Source: Paulinella micropora (taxonomy: Eukaryota; Cercozoa; Imbricatea; Euglyphida). From it: a DNA stretch of 38,870 bases. Location of the stretch: positions 7,812 through 46,681 of the forward strand of contig BJOX01000072.1 of NCBI GenBank assembly GCA_009731375.1. Reading direction: 5' to 3'. Below the pieces are notes generated by a model, which saw only the letters and a list, made by a program, of their open reading frames with translations, was not told the DNA's origin and did no database searches. Every line of letters starts with the position of its first letter. Position 1 is the stretch's first letter. Of this stretch, positions 20,813-30,199 are shown piece after piece. Both the position numbers and the translations under genes were made by a program.

Positions 20813-21123
20813 GAGCTTTCTAAATATATATTGCTGTCGACATTCAAGACGTCAAAAATGGTTAAATTTCAGATCTTGGGTTGGATTTCGGATTTTGATT
20901 GGAATTTCGATGAAAGTTTTGTGACAAAAATTTAAATTTCTCAAATTAACTGCTATATTCGTCCGCACAAAACAGAAATTTTCGCAAAATATTACCGTTA
21001 AATCGAGAAATTTGAAATTTTCACACAAAATCGAAAAAACGACACAAAATCGAAATTCCAATCAAAATCTAAAAAGCCAAATTTTTTTTCTCTTGAATGT
21101 CGTCAGCAGTATACAAAGCTTTT
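20813..21123. repeat. 311-bp foldback (MITE-like) element
   Basis: The two halves are imperfect reverse complements around a centre near 20975. Ends: GAGCTTT (20813) against AAAGCTT (21115-21121). Strong pairing: GACATTCAAGA (about 20838) against TCTTGAATGTC (21091-21101), GATTTTGATTGGAATTTCGA against its partner near 21050-21070, and AAATTTCTC against GAGAAATTT near the loop. No ORF is inside. Length and symmetry fit a non-autonomous DNA element. I could not define a target-site duplication. Confidence 0.65.
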
Positions 21124-21730
21124 TTAAACAGCCTTCTGGTTTAGGAGGAGATTTTTCCTGGAGTTTGTGCAGTTTTGGGTCTTTTTCACTAAAAAATGTT
21201 CAGGCCGGGCCAGGGCAGACCTCAATTTTTTTGCTTGCCTATCGAATTTTTTAATATTTTTTTGGCGACTGATGAGAGGGCGCCATTCATGCCTTCCACG
21301 AAGAAAAAAGCAAATCTTGGAGGCGCAAGAAGGTTGGGTTAAATGCATAATTTTTAAATGTTACAAAGACAGCCTGATGAAATAAACTTGACGGTTGAAT
21401 ACGGTTAGATTTAAATGACTCAGCTTTATTATTTAATAAAAAGAATGCGGCTTCAAAAAAAGTGAAAGATCAAAGGACTAATCGTACAGCACTCGCTCCC
21501 TTTCGTGCTTTAAAAAGGACAATCATGTGTCTTTTTTTAACTGTGCTCGAAAGACAATCGTATGCCTTGCTTACGCTGGAAAGCCACGATCCTAGAACTG
21601 ACGCTGTGAGTTGAATGGGATGGTTTTGTCACAGTGAGTAAGGCTTGGACGTCCTCCGAGCACTTTGCGACTAGGAATCTCTTGAAGGTCAATAATGGCA
21701 GTCAAGGACAAATAATTATGCCTCAAAATG
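21124..21730. other. Non-coding stretch
   Basis: No gene is supported. It contains TTTAATAAA-type AT-rich bases and a run of 13 A after 21748 just beyond the end. No repeat copy elsewhere in the window is visible. Confidence 0.5.
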
Positions 21731-21779
21731 TGGCTGCGCGTAGTATTAAAAAAAAAAAAAAACCGAATCGACAAGAAGA

Positions 21780-22080
21780 ATAATACATGCATACATACAA
21801 TGTTTTGTACATACATACATACATACGTATATTTTTATACATACATACATACATACATACTATTTCATGTGGAACAATGTGTTTTGATTCATCACATGGA
21901 TCGGCAATAGGATTGATTGATCGATTGATTGATTGGAATGGGATTGGATTGAATTGATCGAATGAATTGCTTGATTGATCTGATTGATTAGACTGGATTG
22001 GATTGAATTGATCGAATTAATCGACTGGCTTGATTGGAATGATTAGATCGATTGAGTTGATTGATTGATTGATTACTCCG
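21780..22080. repeat. (CATA)n then degenerate (GATT)n
   Basis: (ACAT)n at 21786-21861 with a short unique insert, then GATT/GATC-based repeats at 21909-22076. This is downstream of the host gene stop on the minus strand. Confidence 0.9.
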
Positions 22081-22169
22081 AGTCAATCGCAACGCTGTCC
22101 CTGGCCTCAGTACTGGCTGCGCAAGGACCAGGAGCAACATGGTGCAAGGAGATGGAGCGCAAGGTAGTA

Positions 22170-22763
22170 CTAGCCAACGGAATCGTAGTAATGTGTACGT
22201 GTTAGAGAAAGAGGCGGTACATTATCCGTATTTGCTTCTATCTTCTGTCGCTTGCGCGGTGGTCCGGAGGATGCAGGTACAGCCAGCGATGCAGGAGAAT
22301 TAGTAGTATTAGTAGTAGTAGTAGTAGTAGTAGTAGTAGAAGTAGAAGTAGAAGTAGTGGAGGAGCAGGAGGAGGAAGAAGGAGAATAAGAATAAGGAGA
22401 AGAAGAAGAAGAAGAAGAAGAAGAAGAAGAAGAAGAAGAAGGAAGAAAAAGGAGAGAAGGGGGGGCAGCATAAGCAGAAAAAGAAGAAGCAGAAGCAGAA
22501 GAAGCAGAAGAAGCAGAAGAAGCAGAAGAAGAAGAAGAAGAAGTGGAGGAGGAGGAGGTGGAGGAAGAAAAAGAACAAGAAGAGGAGGAGGAGAAAGAAG
22601 AAGAAGGAGAAGAAGAAGAAGAAGGAGAAGAAGAAGAAGAAGAAGAAGAAGATGCGCCATAAGGCCGAGCTGCAAAAGCGGTGGCTGCTGCTGCTGCTGA
22701 TGATGAAGCAGCGGCCGAAGCAGTAGCTATAGTAGCCATAACCGGCGAATGGTGATGGTTTAC
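22170..22763 (-). CDS. Terminal exon: low-complexity tail and NLS-like motif
   Basis: 198 codons with stop. Acceptor CATAG|GTAAACC; phase 0 joins the previous exon. The start VNHHHSPVMATIATAS leads to Ala- and Ser-rich runs (long Ser tract about 22310-22660, from TTC/CTC-type triplets on the minus strand), then Thr/Asn, then GPPRKRQKIEAN and the end THYYDSVG. The basic cluster suggests nuclear import. Ser-run length is probably polymorphic. Confidence 0.75.
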   Translation of the reverse strand, partial: VNHHHSPVMATIATASAAASSSAAAAATAFAARPYGASSSSSSSSSPSSSSSPSSSFSSSSSCSFSSSTSSSSTSSSSSSASSASSASSASASSFSAYAAPPSLLFLPSSSSSSSSSSSSSSPYSYSPSSSSCSSTTSTSTSTTTTTTTTTNTTNSPASLAVPASSGPPRKRQKIEANTDNVPPLSLTRTHYYDSVG

Positions 22764-22775
22764 CTATGTAAGTAA

Positions 22776-22836
22776 GTGTATATGTATGTATATGTATGTA
22801 TGTATGTATGTATATATGTATATATATATTTTTTAT

Positions 22837-22889
<53 letters not shown>

Positions 22890-22890
22890 C
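22776..22890. repeat. (ATGT)n, (AT)n and (TG)n microsatellites
   Basis: These fill the last intron. The (TG)n tract (minus strand (AC)n) begins directly after the donor |GTGACACACAC of the exon ending at 22893. Confidence 0.95.
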
Positions 22891-22892
22891 AC

Positions 22893-22998
22893 CAAAGCAG
22901 AATACTGCGCAAATTTTTGCAAGTACTCCATGTGTCGTATGTACTGCAGGCGCTGGTCGGCGAAGCTCTCGGAAACACTCAATTGCACATAGGAGTCC
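22893..22998 (-). CDS. Exon: DSYVQLSVSESFADQ segment
   Basis: 106 bp. Acceptor TTTAG|GGACTCC; donor TTG|GTGACA. The first G completes an AGG (Arg) codon with the previous exon's AG, and it ends in phase 0. It codes DSYVQLSVSESFADQRLQYI and then HMEYLQKFAQYSAL, with the heptad-like spacing of a helix. Confidence 0.8.
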
Positions 22999-23223
22999 CT
23001 AAATTTGTTTGTAGTTTGTTATATTATATTTGTGTTATAAGGGATCGTTTATTACATGAGTAAATAAATCAAGAAGCAATGACACAATAATGCATGGAAC
23101 CAACGAATCCATGAATCAATCGATCAATCAATCAATCAAACAACAACTAAGTTGAATCAACCAAATCAATAAACAAACCAATCAAGAAAACCTACCTACC
23201 AACCTACCTACCTATCCACTGAC

Positions 23224-23349
23224 CTGCTCCTGCCGACCGCTTTGGCCCATCCGCGTCCCCGCATGTGCCTGTTGTAGATGTCGGCCTGTCTACGCGCTTG
23301 TGTTACACTGGTGAACAGGCCCTTGTCGACGCTGTGACTGCCCGTACCG
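23224..23349 (-). CDS. Exon: [18 protein letters not shown] segment
   Basis: 126 bp. Acceptor TCCTAG|CGGTACG; donor AGCAG|GTCAGTG. The first C completes AGC (Ser), and AG is left for the next exon. It codes [20 protein letters not shown] and a basic end RGRGWAKAVGRSR. Two decayed copies lie just upstream (23450-23533, 23572-23600). Confidence 0.8.
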
Positions 23350-23449
23350 CTAGGATTTAGAGAGAGAAAGAAAGAGAAAGAAAGGAAGAGGGACAAAGAT
23401 TGTGTGTGTGTGCGTGTGTGTGTGGAGAGAGAGAGAGAGAGAGAGAGAG

Positions 23450-23533
23450 CGTCTGTAGAGATCGGTTTGTCAACGCGCTTGTGTTATACTGGCGAATAAT
23501 CCCTTGTCAACGCTGTGACTGCCCGTACCACTG
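23450..23533 (-). pseudogene. Decayed copy of the 23224-23349 exon
   Basis: It reads [20 protein letters not shown] and then a TGA stop where the real exon has AGA (CGTTGACAA for CGTAGACAG). The acceptor-like end (AACCCAG|TGG) is partly kept. It was duplicated together with the adjacent (AG)n tract. Confidence 0.85.
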
Positions 23534-23538
23534 GGTTA

Positions 23539-23569
<31 letters not shown>

Positions 23570-23571
23570 GA

Positions 23572-24110
<539 letters not shown>

Positions 24111-24290
24111 ACAGTACGTCTGTCCATCTGTCCATCTATAATACCGAGCCGCTAAATACAAATTTAATATTTTCCTTTAATACTATCAACTGAATAACTA
24201 GGTTTCCACCTTAGATAAAGGTATAACTTACTAGCTATACTTTTCACGTGGACGTTCCCTGAGCCCGATTGTAAAATTGTTCTCTCAATA
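24111..24290. other. Unique intronic stretch
   Basis: About 180 bases that are not microsatellite. No splice-bounded open segment in phase with the gene is seen. Confidence 0.5.
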
Positions 24291-24366
24291 TACATACATA
24301 CATATATACATACATACATATATACATACATACATACATACATGCATGCATGCATGCATGCACATG

Positions 24367-24398
<32 letters not shown>

Positions 24399-24490
24399 CA
24401 TAGACATACATACATACATACATACATACATACTCGGATAGACAGATAGACAGATGGACAGAGAGAGAGAGAGAAAGAGAGAAAGAGAGA

Positions 24491-24532
<42 letters not shown>

Positions 24533-24570
24533 GAGAGAAAGAGAAAGAGAGAGAGAGAGAGAGAGATAGA
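24291..24570. repeat. (ACAT)n, (GATA)n and (GA)n tracts
   Basis: Microsatellites in sequence, ending directly at the donor of the 24578-24648 exon (minus strand GTTACCATCTATCTCTCTC). Confidence 0.95.
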
Positions 24571-24577
24571 TGGTAAC

Positions 24578-24648
24578 CTGAGAAACTGCGTCACGTTCGT
24601 CCAGGGGTGATTGACGTCGGGAGGCTCTATGGCAGTATTCGCCACACA
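24578..24648 (-). CDS. Exon: CVANTAIEPPDVNHPWTNV segment
   Basis: 71 bp. Acceptor ATGTAG|TGTGTGG; donor CTCAG|GTTACC. It enters in phase 0 from the exon ending at 24961 and leaves AG for the next. It codes VANTAIEPPDVNHPWTNVTQ and FLR. Confidence 0.75.
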
Positions 24649-24848
24649 CTACATGCATACATGCACATATACATACTTACATACCTACTTCCTTACTTAC
24701 TTAAGTTTTCACATACACTCTAGCTAAGTAAGTAAGTAAGTAAGTAACCAAGTAAGTAAGTAAGTAGCTGACTAACTGATTAAGTAACTAGCTAACTGGC
24801 TAGCTAACCTACCAACTCACTTATTTACTTACTTACTTACTTACTTAC

Positions 24849-24899
24849 TGCAGCTTCTGCAGAAGTGGGATCAGCAACTTGTACTGGACGATGGCGTGG
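24849..24899 (-). pseudogene. Copy of the 3' half of the 24961-25081 exon
   Basis: The 49 bases CACGCCATCGTCCAGTACAA to CTGCAG differ at two positions from the neighbouring exon. The donor (CTGCA|GTAAGTAAG) is kept, but the 5' half and acceptor are replaced by (TTAG)-type repeats. A recent partial duplication. Confidence 0.85.
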
Positions 24900-24960
24900 T
24901 TAGCTAACTAGCTAGCTAACTTACTAACTTACTAACTTACTGATTTCCTTGCTTACTTAC

Positions 24961-25081
24961 TTGCTGCAGCTTCTGCAAAAGGGGGATCAGCAACTTGTAC
25001 TGGACGATGGCGTGGGCAGACAGGGCGGGGAAGGAGGCGAACATAGTAGTGAGAGCTCGCTCCACCATCACGTCGCCCCAC
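24961..25081 (-). CDS. Exon: WGDVMVERALTTMFASFPAL segment
   Basis: 121 bp. Acceptor TCGCAG|GTGGGG; donor CAGCAA|GTAAGTAAG. The first G completes AAG (Lys); it ends in phase 0. It codes WGDVMVERALTTMFASFPAL and AIVQYKLLIPLLQKLQQ, two likely amphipathic helices. The donor merges into a (GTAA)n tract. Confidence 0.85.
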
Positions 25082-25159
25082 CTGCGATAGATAAGTTCTT
25101 AGTTATCAGATAGATAAGTAGAAAGTAGATAAATGAAGAAAGATAGCTGTAGATGAGTG

Positions 25160-25307
25160 GATAGGCGTATAGGTAGGTAGCTAGCTAGATTGCTAGGTAG
25201 ATAGGTAGGTAGGTAGGTAGATAGATAGATAGATAGATTCATACTTGCTGGAGGCGGCTGAAAAGCCCTCCACCATTGGATTATGAATCAGACAGATGAA
25301 ACAAACA

Positions 25308-25404
<97 letters not shown>

Positions 25405-25460
25405 CTATCTATCTATCTATCTGTCTATCAATTAGTCTATCCTTCTGTCTATCTATCTAT
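25160..25460. repeat. (GATA/GTAG)n and (ATCT)n microsatellites with an exon fragment
   Basis: Between the repeats, 25231-25283 on the minus strand carries GTGGAGGGCTTTTCAGCCGC and a donor AGCAA|GTATGA, a copy of the 3' half of the 25577-25647 exon. Confidence 0.85.
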
Positions 25461-25469
25461 CTATTTATC

Positions 25470-25515
25470 AGCTGGCGGACGATTTGATGCTAGAAGGCTT
25501 TTCAGCCGCCTGCAT
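25470..25515 (+). pseudogene. Inverted copy of the 25577-25647 exon
   Basis: On the + strand CAGCTGGCGGACGATTTGAT, GCTAGAAGGCTTTTCAGCCG and CCTGCATCAAGTATG match the 3' two thirds of the exon and its donor, in the opposite orientation to the gene. Confidence 0.85.
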
Positions 25516-25576
25516 CAAGTATGTATCTATCTGTCTGTCTGTCAGAATCTGATAGATGCAAGCATATAGTTATTAC

Positions 25577-25647
25577 TTGCTGCAGGCGGTTGAAAAACCC
25601 TCTAGCATCAAATCGTCAGCCAGCTGATCAACAGCGGACGCTGTAGC
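25577..25647 (-). CDS. Exon: [19 protein letters not shown] segment
   Basis: 71 bp. Acceptor ATTCAG|GCTACAG; donor AGCAA|GTAATA. Phase 0 in; leaves AA, completed to AAG by the next exon. It codes [20 protein letters not shown] and ACSK. It is the complete member of the exon array that extends to 27040. Confidence 0.8.
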
Positions 25648-25689
25648 CTGAATAATACATATATTAGTACCACACACAGCACACATATC

Positions 25690-27040
25690 ACCACTCTAGC
25701 ATGAAATCGTCTGCAGTTTGATCGACCGCGGAGGCCGCAGCTTGGATATAATAGTAAATGAATATTAAATACATTACCATACACAGCACATATTATCCTA
25801 CGCTATAGATTACACACTTTGCATACTTATTGCATAATTTTACAAGCATCAAATCGCGGTCCGCCAGCTGATCGACCGCGGAGGGTGCAGCCCGAATGAT
25901 AAATCAATATTACATACGTTGCCATACACAGCATATATACTATCCTACGCACGCGTCATACATCGATGATACACACATAACATACATATACTAGCATTAA
26001 ATTGTCCGCCAGCTCATCGAAAGCGGAGGCTGTGGCCTGAGTAATACATTGATATTAAATACATTACCATACACAGCACACATACTATCCTAGGTTATAA
26101 GTTACACACAGAGCATGCATAGACTAGCATTAAATCGTCCGTCAGCTGATCGACAGCGAAGGCTGTAGCCTGGATAATACATTAATATTAAATACATTAC
26201 CATACACAGCACTCATACTATCCTACGTTATAAATTACACACAGAGCATGAATAGACTAGCATTAAATCGTCCGTCAGCTGATCGACAGCGAAGGCTGTA
26301 GCCTGGATAATACATTAATATTACATACATTACCATACACAGCACTCATACTATCCTACGTTATAAATTACACACAGAGCATGCTGGATAATACATTAAT
26401 ATTAAATACATTACCATACACAGCACTCATACTATCCTACGTTATAAATTACACACAGAGCATGCATAGACTAGCATTAAAATCGTCCGTCAGCTGATCG
26501 ACAGCGGAGGCTGTAGCCTGGATAATACATTAATATTACATACATTACCATACACAGCACTCATACTATCCTACGTTATAAATTACACACAGAGCATGCA
26601 TAGACTAGCATTAAATCGTCCGTCAGCTGATCGAGCCTGGATAATACATTAATATTAAATACATTACCATACACAGCACTCATACTATCCTACGTTATAA
26701 ATTACACACAGAGCATGCATAGACTAGCATTGAAATCGTCCGTCAGCTGATCGACAGCGGAGGCTGTAGCCTGGATAATACATTAATATTACATACATTA
26801 CCATACACAGCACACATACTATCCTAGGTTTTAAATTACACATAGCAGGCATAGACTAGCATCCAATCGTCCACCAGCTGATCGACAGCGGAGGCTGTAG
26901 CCTGGATAATACATTAATATTATATACGTTGCCGTATGCAGCACAAATACTATCCTACGTTATACATTACACATAACATACTGTAACATATACTATCATC
27001 CAATCGTCCGCCAGCTGATCGACCGCCGAGGCGGGAGAAT
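25690..27040 (-). repeat. Exon-bearing minisatellite, about ten further copies
   Basis: Motif starts on + at about 25713, 25864, 26009, 26141, 26274, 26489, 26622, 26742, 26873 and 27010; the common period is 131-133 bp. On the minus strand most units have acceptor TTATCCAG|GCTACAGCC, a 45-bp segment coding ATASAVDQLTDDLML or variants, and CTA|GTCTATGC as a possible donor, then about 85 bp of intron. The 45-bp exon is phase 0-0. Some copies are damaged: one extra A at about 26480, a 14-bp deletion near 26632, and a unit reduced to its intron near 26383. Confidence 0.85.
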
Positions 27041-27130
27041 ACATACATACATACATGCATGCACACATACTGCTATAAGATGGTGAACTAATAATGCAAA
27101 GATACACACAAATTTTATTACGTGTACTAC

Positions 27131-27191
27131 CTGGCTTTGTTTCCGCTCCTCCAACAGCCCAGCCAGCTGCGTTAAAATCACTTGGGTTTGC
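27131..27191 (-). CDS. Exon: QTQVILTQLAGLLEERKQSQ
   Basis: 61 bp. Acceptor ATTAG|GCAAACC; donor AGCCAG|GTAGTA. The first G completes AGG with the previous exon; it ends in phase 0. It codes one helix, QTQVILTQLAGLLEERKQSQ. Confidence 0.85.
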
Positions 27192-27344
27192 CTAATATAT
27201 ATATTTTCGATGTAAACAGAATCATTTTGCCTTGAAATTACTAGTCTATATTATTCTATAATAAATGTAGAATATTATAAAATCATATAATAAATGTAGA
27301 ATATTATAAAATCACATCAAATCACATGTGTAGGGCGCAGGTAC

Positions 27345-27432
27345 TCTGCACGAGAGAGAGAGAGACAGACAGACAGACAGAGACAGACAGACAGGGAGAG
27401 AGCAGAGTGTGTGTGTGTGTGTGTGTGTGTGT
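27345..27432. repeat. (GA/CAGA)n and (TG)n tracts
   Basis: Intronic. The (GT)n tract on + is (AC)n right after the donor GTGACAC of the 27436-27560 exon. Confidence 0.9.
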
Positions 27433-27435
27433 CAC

Positions 27436-27560
27436 CTGTCGTCCGGGATGGGTCCGACTGAGCAAGACGGCAATGCAGCAGAGAACAACAAGGAAAATGC
27501 GTTCATATTCGCAGCCTGCAGATTCTCAATACTGGCGTGGCTGTCCGCTGAACAGACGGC
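27436..27560 (-). CDS. Exon: AVCSADSHASIENLQAANMN segment
   Basis: 125 bp. Acceptor TGCCCAG|GCCGTC; donor GACAG|GTGACA. Phase 0 in, AG left over. It codes AVCSADSHASIENLQAANMN, then AFSLLFSAALPSCSVGPIPD. Confidence 0.85.
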
Positions 27561-27726
27561 CTGGGCAGATAGGTAGGCAGGTAGGTTATTAGGGAAAGTC
27601 GAATAAGGTATGTAATCAGATAGGTAGGTAGGTAGGAAAGGGTGGGTATGCAGGTAGGCAGGTCGGTCGGTCAGTAGGTAACTTAAGTAGGTCAGTAGGT
27701 AGGTAGGTAGGCAGGTAGGTAGGTAC

Positions 27727-27821
27727 CGCCGCCGCCTTCGCCGCGGTCGATTTGAGCTCAGGCAGGATTTGAACCAAAGCCAATACAGAGGAGGTGTTCA
27801 GACCGGCCAGCAGAGCTATGC
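27727..27821 (-). CDS. Exon: IALLAGLNTSSVLALVQILP segment
   Basis: 95 bp. Acceptor CTGCAG|GCATAGC; donor GCGGCG|GTACCT. Its first two bases complete a Gly codon with the previous exon's G; it ends in phase 0. It codes IALLAGLNTSSVLALVQILP and ELKSTAAKAAA. Confidence 0.85.
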
Positions 27822-27884
27822 CTGCAGAGAAAGATGAACACGTATACATATGCACTACGATTAGATAGGTCAAGACAGAGAGCT

Positions 27885-28345
27885 AAGAGGAGGGGTTCAA
27901 AGTGACAAGTGAGATGAGCTGCGCGTGAAGAGAAAGATCAATACATATACATATTACAATATCATACAATATGATGATTGATATAGGGCCAATACAGAGG
28001 AGGTGTTCAGAGTGACAGGTGAGATGAGCTGCGCGTGAAGAGAAAAGATCAATACATATACATATTACAATATCATACAATATGATGATTGATGCAGGGC
28101 CAATACAGAAGAGGTGTTCAGAGTGACAAGTGAGATGAGCTGCGCGTGAAGAGAAAAGATCAATACATATACATATTACAATATCATACAATATGATGAT
28201 TGATACAGGGCCAATACAGAGGAGGTGTTCAGAGTGACTAGTGAGCAGACCTGTGCTTGGAGACAAAGATCAATACATGTACACATACCATATGATTTGA
28301 TCCAAGTTAAGACAGAGAGCTCAGAGGAGGTATAATTTAGAGTGA
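27885..28345 (-). repeat. Minisatellite derived from the 27727-27821 exon
   Basis: Units of about 110 bp contain, on the minus strand, CTGAACACCTCCTCTGTATT of the exon (27989-28016, 28100-28126, 28211-28238), with worn copies at about 27893 and 28315. Each is followed by GATTGATATTGTATG-type sequence and GATCTTTTCTCTTCACGCGC. Confidence 0.85.
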
Positions 28346-28359
28346 CTGGTGAGTAATGT

Positions 28360-28560
28360 AATGTAATGCAATGTAATGAAATATAATGTAATGTAATGTA
28401 ATGTATGTACGTATGTATGTATGTATGTATGTATGTATGTATGTATGCCTGTATACATGTATGTATGCATGTATGTATGTATGTATGTATGCCTGTATAC
28501 ATGTATGTATGCATGTATGTATGCATGTATCATGTGTATGTATGTATGTATGTTATCTAT
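28360..28560. repeat. (AATGT)n and (ATGT)n microsatellites
   Basis: Intronic tetra- and pentanucleotide tracts between a minisatellite and the Z2 exon donor. Confidence 0.95.
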
Positions 28561-28593
28561 GTTATGTAATACTATTCTATGTCTGCACGTCAC

Positions 28594-28789
28594 CTTCCAT
28601 CAGCAAGTCTGGTCCCAACCTCGCCAGCAGTCGGAACAAGTCGGCCACGGCTTGCGCATTACCCATCCTGTTCTTCGTGAAAGGCTCTCGGAAAAAATCG
28701 GCCACGCCTTGTGGGTTGTTGCCCATATGCATGATTTTCTTCTTAGGCTCTTTTGGTTCTTTTACGTACTGTTGTACCGCCGCCCGAAC
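28594..28789 (-). CDS. Exon Z2: VRAAVQQYVKEPKE segment
   Basis: 196 bp. Acceptor GACAG|GTTCGGG; donor GGAAG|GTGACG. Phase 0 in, one base left. It codes VRAAVQQYVKEPKEPKKK and ends FRLLARLGPDLLME. It is paralogous to Z1 (30068-30194) but 69 bp longer, because GNNPQGVADFF and GNAQAVADLF are an internal tandem duplication of 23 codons. Confidence 0.88.
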
Positions 28790-28883
28790 CTGTCACCATC
28801 GCATGGGCACACACACATATATATAATATACATATGCATATAGATATATACGTATGCGTATACATACATATAGATATACATAA

Positions 28884-29029
28884 TTTCACGTACTGTTGAA
28901 CCGCCGCGCGGATCTGTCACCAACGAACAGGCATATCAGATATGCATGAACAAAGACACATACATATACAAATACATAAACACAAGCATACTTTCACATA
29001 CTGTTGTACCGCGGCACGGATCTGTCACC
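28884..29029 (-). pseudogene. Two copies of the 5' end of exon Z2
   Basis: 28884-28921 and 28991-29029 each read IRAAVQQYVK after a kept acceptor GTGACAG. The second is followed by AAA|GTATGC and could act as a 30-bp phase 0-0 micro-exon; the first lacks a donor. Confidence 0.8.
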
Positions 29030-29093
29030 ATCGTATGGGAACACCATATGCACATAAACATATCTACACATACACGCCTTTGTCCTCTCAAAC

Positions 29094-29147
<54 letters not shown>

Positions 29148-29238
29148 CTCTCTGTCTATTCATAAACCTTTTCGTACCCTCTTTCCTTCTTTCCTTTCAT
29201 TTCCTTTCCTTTCTAGCCCTCTTACAGCAATGTCAAAC

Positions 29239-29313
29239 CAGGGCCTGGACACGCTGGGCAATCTCAACGGAATCATGCTGCATAGTTAGCAGCTTGACCG
29301 CAGTCTTGACGCC
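29239..29313 (-). CDS. Exon Y2: GVKTAVKLLTMQHDSVEIAQ
   Basis: 75 bp, 25 codons, phase 0-0. Acceptor TGTCAG|GGCGTC; donor CCCTG|GTTTGA. It codes GVKTAVKLLTMQHDSVEIAQ and RVQAL. It is paralogous to Y1 (30680-30745), which lacks the first three codons. Confidence 0.88.
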
Positions 29314-29402
29314 CTGACATATATACACATACACACAAAATTTATCATGGCCCTCAAAGAGTTTTATGCACGCCCACACATACATACACGCATGCATCAT
29401 AC

Positions 29403-29464
29403 CTCCTCCAACGAAAGCTCTAAGAGGTTGGCCAACTGGACACCGAAGAGGGAGCACGCCTGAG
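29403..29464 (-). CDS. Exon X2: QACSLFGVQLANLLELSLEE
   Basis: 62 bp. The acceptor CATAG|CTCAGG is chosen because it fits the single base left by Z1; the other AG four bases on does not. Donor GGAG|GTATGA. It codes QACSLFGVQLANLLELSLEE. It is paralogous to the end of exon X1 (LLANVMELSLEQ). Confidence 0.8.
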
Positions 29465-29465
29465 C

Positions 29466-29476
29466 TATGAGCAAGA

Positions 29477-29535
<59 letters not shown>

Positions 29536-29605
29536 TGAGAGAGAGAGAGAAAAGAAAGATAGATAGCTGGATTGGACCAAAGAGGGAGCGGGCCTGAGCT
29601 ATGAG

Positions 29606-29665
<60 letters not shown>

Positions 29666-29734
29666 AGAAAGATACGTAGCTAGACGGAGAGGGAGAGAAA
29701 GGAGAAAAAAATTAAACAAATGTATTGAAGAAAG

Positions 29735-29778
<44 letters not shown>

Positions 29779-29964
29779 AGAGAGATAGAGAAGATAGGTA
29801 GGTGGATTGGACCAAAGAGTGAGCGGGCCTGAGCTATGAGAACGAGAGAGAGAGAGAGAGAGAGAGAGAAGATACGTAGCTAGATGTACACGGAGAGGGA
29901 GAGAAAGGAAAAAAATTAAACAAATGTATTGAAGAAAGAGAGAAAGATTTTAAAAAAGAGATAG

Positions 29965-30000
<36 letters not shown>
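29466..30000. repeat. (GA)n tracts with copies of the X2 acceptor end
   Basis: Long (GA)n arrays. Between them, 29576-29604 and 29812-29842 repeat on the minus strand CTCATAGCTCAGGCCCGCTC, the acceptor and first codons of X2. A 60-bp unit including AAAAAAATTAAACAAATGTA also occurs twice (about 29703 and 29911). Confidence 0.85.
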
Positions 30001-30005
<5 letters not shown>

Positions 30006-30006
<1 letters not shown>

Positions 30007-30048
30007 CCTTCAATCAGTAAGTCAGGGGCAGCAATCGGGAAAAGTCGG
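30006..30048 (-). pseudogene. Copy of the 3' end of exon Z1
   Basis: GACTTTTCCCGATTGCTGCC and CTTACTGATTGAAGG match the last third of Z1 or Z2, with losses that break the frame. Confidence 0.65.
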
Positions 30049-30067
30049 ATGATATATGATAGAGAAC

Positions 30068-30194
30068 CTTTCGTCAATAAGTCTGGGCCCAATCTGGCCA
30101 GCAGTTTGAAAAAGTCGGCCACGCCTTGTGGGCTACCAATTGTTTTCTTCAGCTCTTTTGGCTCTTTCACATACTGTTGGACCGCCATACGAAC
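30068..30194 (-). CDS. Exon Z1: VRMAVQQYVKEPKELKKTIG segment
   Basis: 127 bp. Acceptor CGCAG|GTTCGT; donor GAAAG|GTTCTC. Phase 0 in, one base left. It codes VRMAVQQYVKEPKELKKTIG, then SPQGVADFFKLLARLGPDLL. Same borders and phase as Z2. Confidence 0.88.
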
Positions 30195-30199
30195 CTGCG

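Noticed and set aside
23395-23450. (TG)n and (GA)n as a regulatory element
   Set aside because: Only simple repeats next to a decayed exon; nothing supports a regulatory role.
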